The notes under the pieces: generated by a model | Seen by the model: the letters and a program-made list of their open reading frames with translations, nothing else | Databases searched by the model: none | What the model was told of the DNA's origin: nothing | Source: Lacicoccus halitifaciens | Lineage (GTDB): Bacteria; Bacillota; Bacilli; Staphylococcales; Salinicoccaceae | DNA: 64,000 nt | Direction: 5' to 3' | Assembly (NCBI RefSeq): GCF_040544485.1 | Contig: NZ_JBDZDV010000002.1 | Location: 124,001-188,000 of the forward strand | Shown: positions 61,354 through 64,000 of the stretch, one piece after another | Position numbering within the stretch: the first letter of the stretch is position 1 | Layout of the letters: each line of letters starts with the position of its first letter | Made by a program: the position numbers and the translations under genes

Positions 61354-61385
61354 TTTATTCATCAAATTTGAAAGCGAGGGGTTCC

Positions 61386-62300
61386 ATGACGATACAACAG
61401 TTGAAATACTTAATAGAAGTGGTGAACACAGGGTCGATCAATGAAGCGGCCAAAAACCTCTTCATCTCACAGCCGACATTATCCAAGGCGATCAAGACGC
61501 TCGAGGCGGAGATGGGGATCGTCATATTTACGAGGACTTCCACAGGCATGGTCCTCTCATCCGACGGCGCCGAATTCATGAGCTATGCCAGACAGGTCGT
61601 CGAGCAGGTGAATCTGATGGAGCACCGGTACCTCGATTCGCCCTATCAGGAACGGCTGTTGTCGGTGTCCACCCAGCACTACTCCTTCTCCGTCGATGCG
61701 ATGGTCCGGATGATCGACCGGTACGGCGGTGATAAATACCAGTTCACGCTGCGCGAGACGAAGACGTTTGAAATCATCGACGATGTGAAGAACCTGACGA
61801 GCGAAGTCGGCGTGCTGTACATGAACAGCTTCAATGAGCAGGTCCTCTCCCAGCTCATCCGGGAGAACCAGCTCGGCTTCGAGCCGCTGTTTTCTGCAAA
61901 TCCCCACGTCTTCATCAGCAGGGACAATCCCCTTGCGGAGAAGGACCTCGTCACCATTGAGGACCTCGAGCCCTACCCGAGGCTGTCATTCGAGCAGGGG
62001 AAGAACAACTCCTTCTATTTCTCGGAAGAGATTCTGGGGACGCTCGACGTCCCGAAGAACATCCTCGTCAGTGACCGTGCGACTTTATTCAACTGCCTGA
62101 TCGGCCTGAACGGCTATACGATCTCGACCGGAATTTTAAGCGAAGAACTGAACGGTACGGATATCATCCCGGTGAGGCTCGATATCGACGATCAGATCAC
62201 GGTCGGGACTTTGACCAATAAAAAAGCACAGCTCAGCCGGATGGCGAAGCTGTACCTGGAGGAGCTTGAAAACTGCATCGAGTCCTATGAGATTTTATAG
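61386..62300 (+). CDS. LysR-family transcriptional regulator
   Basis: 304 aa from ATG 61386 (GAGGGG upstream). N-terminal winged helix (TIQQLKYLIEVVNTGSINEA, ISQPTLSKAIKTLE) and a type II effector domain. Divergent from the methyltransferase gene with operator-like palindromes between them, the standard layout for a LysR regulator of its neighbour; sulfur amino acid metabolism is the natural guess. Overlaps the 3' end of the GNAT gene by six bases. Confidence 0.92.
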   Translation: MTIQQLKYLIEVVNTGSINEAAKNLFISQPTLSKAIKTLEAEMGIVIFTRTSTGMVLSSDGAEFMSYARQVVEQVNLMEHRYLDSPYQERLLSVSTQHYSFSVDAMVRMIDRYGGDKYQFTLRETKTFEIIDDVKNLTSEVGVLYMNSFNEQVLSQLIRENQLGFEPLFSANPHVFISRDNPLAEKDLVTIEDLEPYPRLSFEQGKNNSFYFSEEILGTLDVPKNILVSDRATLFNCLIGLNGYTISTGILSEELNGTDIIPVRLDIDDQITVGTLTNKKAQLSRMAKLYLEELENCIESYEIL

Positions 62301-62744
62301 GAAGAGTTTCATGCCTTCATGCGTCACCTTAAAGCCGAGCTTTTCGTAGAACGCATGTGCACCGCTGCGCCGCTTGTCCGTCGTGAGCTGGACGATGCCG
62401 CAGCCGTTCTCTTCAGCGAGCCGGATCGCCTCTTCAAATAAAGCCCGCCCCACACCTTTGCCCCGATGGGACTTATGCACCCGGACCCCTTCGATTTGGG
62501 CGCGCTTCTGTCCCCCGCGCGCAAGCGTCGGGATGAACGTGAGTTGCAGACAGCCGGTGATCGCGTTGTCTTCGGTGGCAAGCAGGATCTGATTGCCCGC
62601 CTGCGCCCTGATATCCCTGAACGACTGTATGTACTTCTCCTCTACTTCATCAGCGACTGCTTCACGCGCTCTGCCCAGCTCATCATCCGCAAGCATCGCC
62701 ACGATTTCCTGCAGATCCCCTTCTTCCGCCATTCTGAAATCCAT
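62295..62744 (-). CDS. GNAT-family N-acetyltransferase
   Basis: 149 aa from ATG 62744 (AAAAGGGGTGAGG upstream). Acetyl-CoA binding loop VHKSHRGKGVGRALFEEAI and C-terminal AHAFYEKLGFKVTHEGMKL are intact, as in typical small GNAT enzymes. Substrate unknown. Convergent with and overlapping the LysR gene. Confidence 0.9.
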   Translation of the reverse strand: MDFRMAEEGDLQEIVAMLADDELGRAREAVADEVEEKYIQSFRDIRAQAGNQILLATEDNAITGCLQLTFIPTLARGGQKRAQIEGVRVHKSHRGKGVGRALFEEAIRLAEENGCGIVQLTTDKRRSGAHAFYEKLGFKVTHEGMKLFL

Positions 62745-62810
62745 TGCCTCACCCCTTTTTATTGGAGTATAGCAGGATTTCAGGGGGATTTCATTTTGGG
62801 GGTGATATGG

Positions 62811-63063
62811 AATGCCTTCCCGTGACACGAAACATCAATTTTCACTGCCCTCGTGTCACAAAACGCTTCCCCGTGACACGAAATATCAATTTTCACAGCA
62901 CTCATGTCACAAAACGCTCTCTCGTGACACGAAACATCGATTTTCATAGCTCTCGTGTCACAAAACGTCTCTCCGTGACACGAAATTCCGATCTTCACTG
63001 TTCTCGTGTCACAAAATGCCCCCTCGTGACACGAAACTCTAATTCTCACCCCACTCGTGTCAG
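62811..63063. repeat. tandem array of 51-bp dyad-bearing units (array 2)
   Basis: GTGACACGA-type units start at 62821, 62872, 62923, 62974 and 63025: five copies at exactly 51 bp. Arms GTGACACGA and TCGTGTCAC are complementary over nine bases. The short loop between TCGTGTCAC and the next GTGACACGA is AAAACGCTTCCCC-like, in one unit AAAATGCCCCCTC, which matches the loop of array 1. The spacer on the other side is kept too (CATCAATTTTCAC). Lies between the GNAT and DapA-like genes. Confidence 0.9.
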
Positions 63064-63098
63064 ACTCCAATCCTTTATCTCTCAAGTCATAAATAAAA

Positions 63099-63124
63099 AG
63101 AGACAAAACCGAAGTTTCGTCTCT
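63099..63124 (-). terminator. terminator of the DapA-like gene
   Basis: AGAGACAAAAC / GTTTCGTCTCT (one mismatch) with loop CGAA, then TTTTTATTT on the minus strand. Confidence 0.8.
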
Positions 63125-63129
63125 GAATA

Positions 63130-63966
63130 TCATCGAATAATTCCTCGATTACCTATAGGGCTCCTGCAAAGCCATGCTTCATCATAATCATCGGCCAGTG
63201 TCTTCTTTATATTAAATATGGCGTTGCCTTTAAAGATTTCATTTCTGATCTCCTCTAAAACTCTGACATCGTCTTCAGGTATGAAATCATTTAATATCAA
63301 CTTCTCGAACCAGCTTTTCACTTCCTCAGGGTAGATATTGCCTGCAATTGATGAAAGGCGGTTATATCCCCATGATATTTTATCTTCCAGCTCCATCTCC
63401 CCACCGGCATAAAAAAGAAAGTCACCTTTGATTCCTTTTTTCAGTATCTCCATTTTATCTCTGTCACCGGGGTCTTTTATTCCTATGACCAATTCGTTTT
63501 CACTCAATGTGATGATACTGTCCGCTGATAAATCAAAACCTGTCCTTTTAGGGTTGTTATATAAAATAGCAGGCTTGCCAGCCAATTTTATGATTCGCTC
63601 CGAGTAGGACAAAGCTTCTTCTTGTGACGGGATTATATAAGGCGGATATCCCAACATTATTGCTGAAATACTTGATTCATTTATCCTGGTTGCCAATTTC
63701 TCTGCATCTTTTTGTCTGATTGATGAGACGCCCATAATAATTTCCATGTCTGTCGTCAATTCAGGTTCTTTCTCAATTACCTCAAGTATTTCTACCTTCT
63801 CTTCCAAACTCAGGCTATGCTGTTCACCGGTGGTGCCACCTATCAAAACAGACTTCACACCTTTATCATGTAGTAATTTAATATGGTCTATAGTTTTGTC
63901 AGTCTCCAGAACTTCATGAAGACCAAATGCCGTAGGTACAGCTACATGCATCTTTTCTTTCAGCAT
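63130..63966 (-). CDS. DapA/NanA-family class I aldolase (dihydrodipicolinate synthase-like)
   Basis: 278 aa, slightly short for the family. Schiff-base Lys in IGIKDPGDRDK (about 166), GGTTGEQHSL for pyruvate binding and YNNPKRTGFD with the catalytic Tyr. No lysine-pathway gene is adjacent, so it may be a pyruvate aldolase of another pathway rather than the true DapA. RBS GAGGAGG precedes ATG. Confidence 0.85.
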   Translation of the reverse strand: MLKEKMHVAVPTAFGLHEVLETDKTIDHIKLLHDKGVKSVLIGGTTGEQHSLSLEEKVEILEVIEKEPELTTDMEIIMGVSSIRQKDAEKLATRINESSISAIMLGYPPYIIPSQEEALSYSERIIKLAGKPAILYNNPKRTGFDLSADSIITLSENELVIGIKDPGDRDKMEILKKGIKGDFLFYAGGEMELEDKISWGYNRLSSIAGNIYPEEVKSWFEKLILNDFIPEDDVRVLEEIRNEIFKGNAIFNIKKTLADDYDEAWLCRSPIGNRGIIR

Positions 63967-64000
63967 TAAAGAAACCTCCTCTTTCGATTCTATTTTAATT

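Noticed and set aside
61237..61385. S-box (SAM) riboswitch before the methyltransferase gene
   Set aside because: The region is too short, is shared with a divergent gene and lacks the conserved core.
57916..63063. CRISPR array
   Set aside because: Units are conserved over their whole 51 bp with no unique spacers, and no cas gene is in the window.
62744..63187. Plus- and minus-strand frames across array 2 with 17-residue repeats
   Set aside because: Same artefact of the 51-bp period; no ribosome site, and the frames overlap the GNAT start or the DapA-like end.

Overview
The window reads as a chromosome segment of a moderately low-GC Gram-positive coccus of the family Staphylococcaceae, perhaps Salinicoccus- or Jeotgalicoccus-like. 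This rests on the S. aureus-like S18 protein, the guaB-guaA pair behind a guanine riboswitch, SigB-type promoters before YflT-type stress genes, strong AGGAGG-type ribosome sites with frequent TTG starts, and the resABC and nadABC/nifS/niaR blocks. The genus call is inference.

Layout: (1) 0-4.6 kb, a cation diffusion transporter and the ResABC cytochrome c maturation genes. (2) 5-10.5 kb, a copper-resistance block: multicopper oxidase, copA, copZ, and upstream of copA a dead copY repressor, a dead HMA chaperone and an intact-looking promoter with CopY boxes. (3) 10.5-12.1 kb, AT-rich debris: a tRNA-Cys relic and a chimeric sigma/integrase gene beside the 3' end of guaA, the scar of a collapsed integrative element. 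(4) 12.2-15.4 kb, guaA and guaB with a guanine riboswitch. (5) 15.5-20.3 kb, three YflT-domain stress proteins (two with clear SigB promoters), a YfbU-family gene, a 33-codon gene and an Xre/TPR regulator. (6) 20.4-31.2 kb, a complete aromatic meta-cleavage block: two-component flavin monooxygenase, extradiol dioxygenase, semialdehyde hydrolase, hydratase, aldolase and acylating acetaldehyde dehydrogenase, plus an FAH-family protein, a kinase-less RibF paralogue and a XylR_N/V4R/PucR regulator. (7) 31.2-32.8 kb, an iron alcohol dehydrogenase and a small lipoprotein. (8) 32.8-38.6 kb, an AT-rich island of orphan genes and decayed reading frames. (9) 38.7-41.4 kb, an orphan rpsR, modAB without modC, and a YkoF-like protein. 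(10) 41.5-46.6 kb, NAD synthesis nadBCA, nifS and niaR. (11) 46.7-54.2 kb, an aldo/keto reductase, then an operon of aminotransferase, GntR regulator, M20 hydrolase and a TRAP transporter. (12) 54.2-64 kb, a YfcC-type carrier, MgtE, an ABC binding protein flanked by 49-bp direct repeats, a MetE-C-like methyltransferase with a divergent LysR regulator, GNAT and DapA-like genes.

The least explained structures are two tandem arrays with an identical 51-bp period (57.9-58.2 kb and 62.8-63.1 kb). Each unit carries a dyad; the stem differs between arrays while the loop is kept. The aromatic block looks self-contained: its regulator is divergent from the reductase/FAD synthase/hydratase arm, and a shared dyad (ATTAGTA-N7-TACTAAT) lies both beside the regulator and before the FAH gene, with catabolite-repression (cre) sites at two of its promoters.
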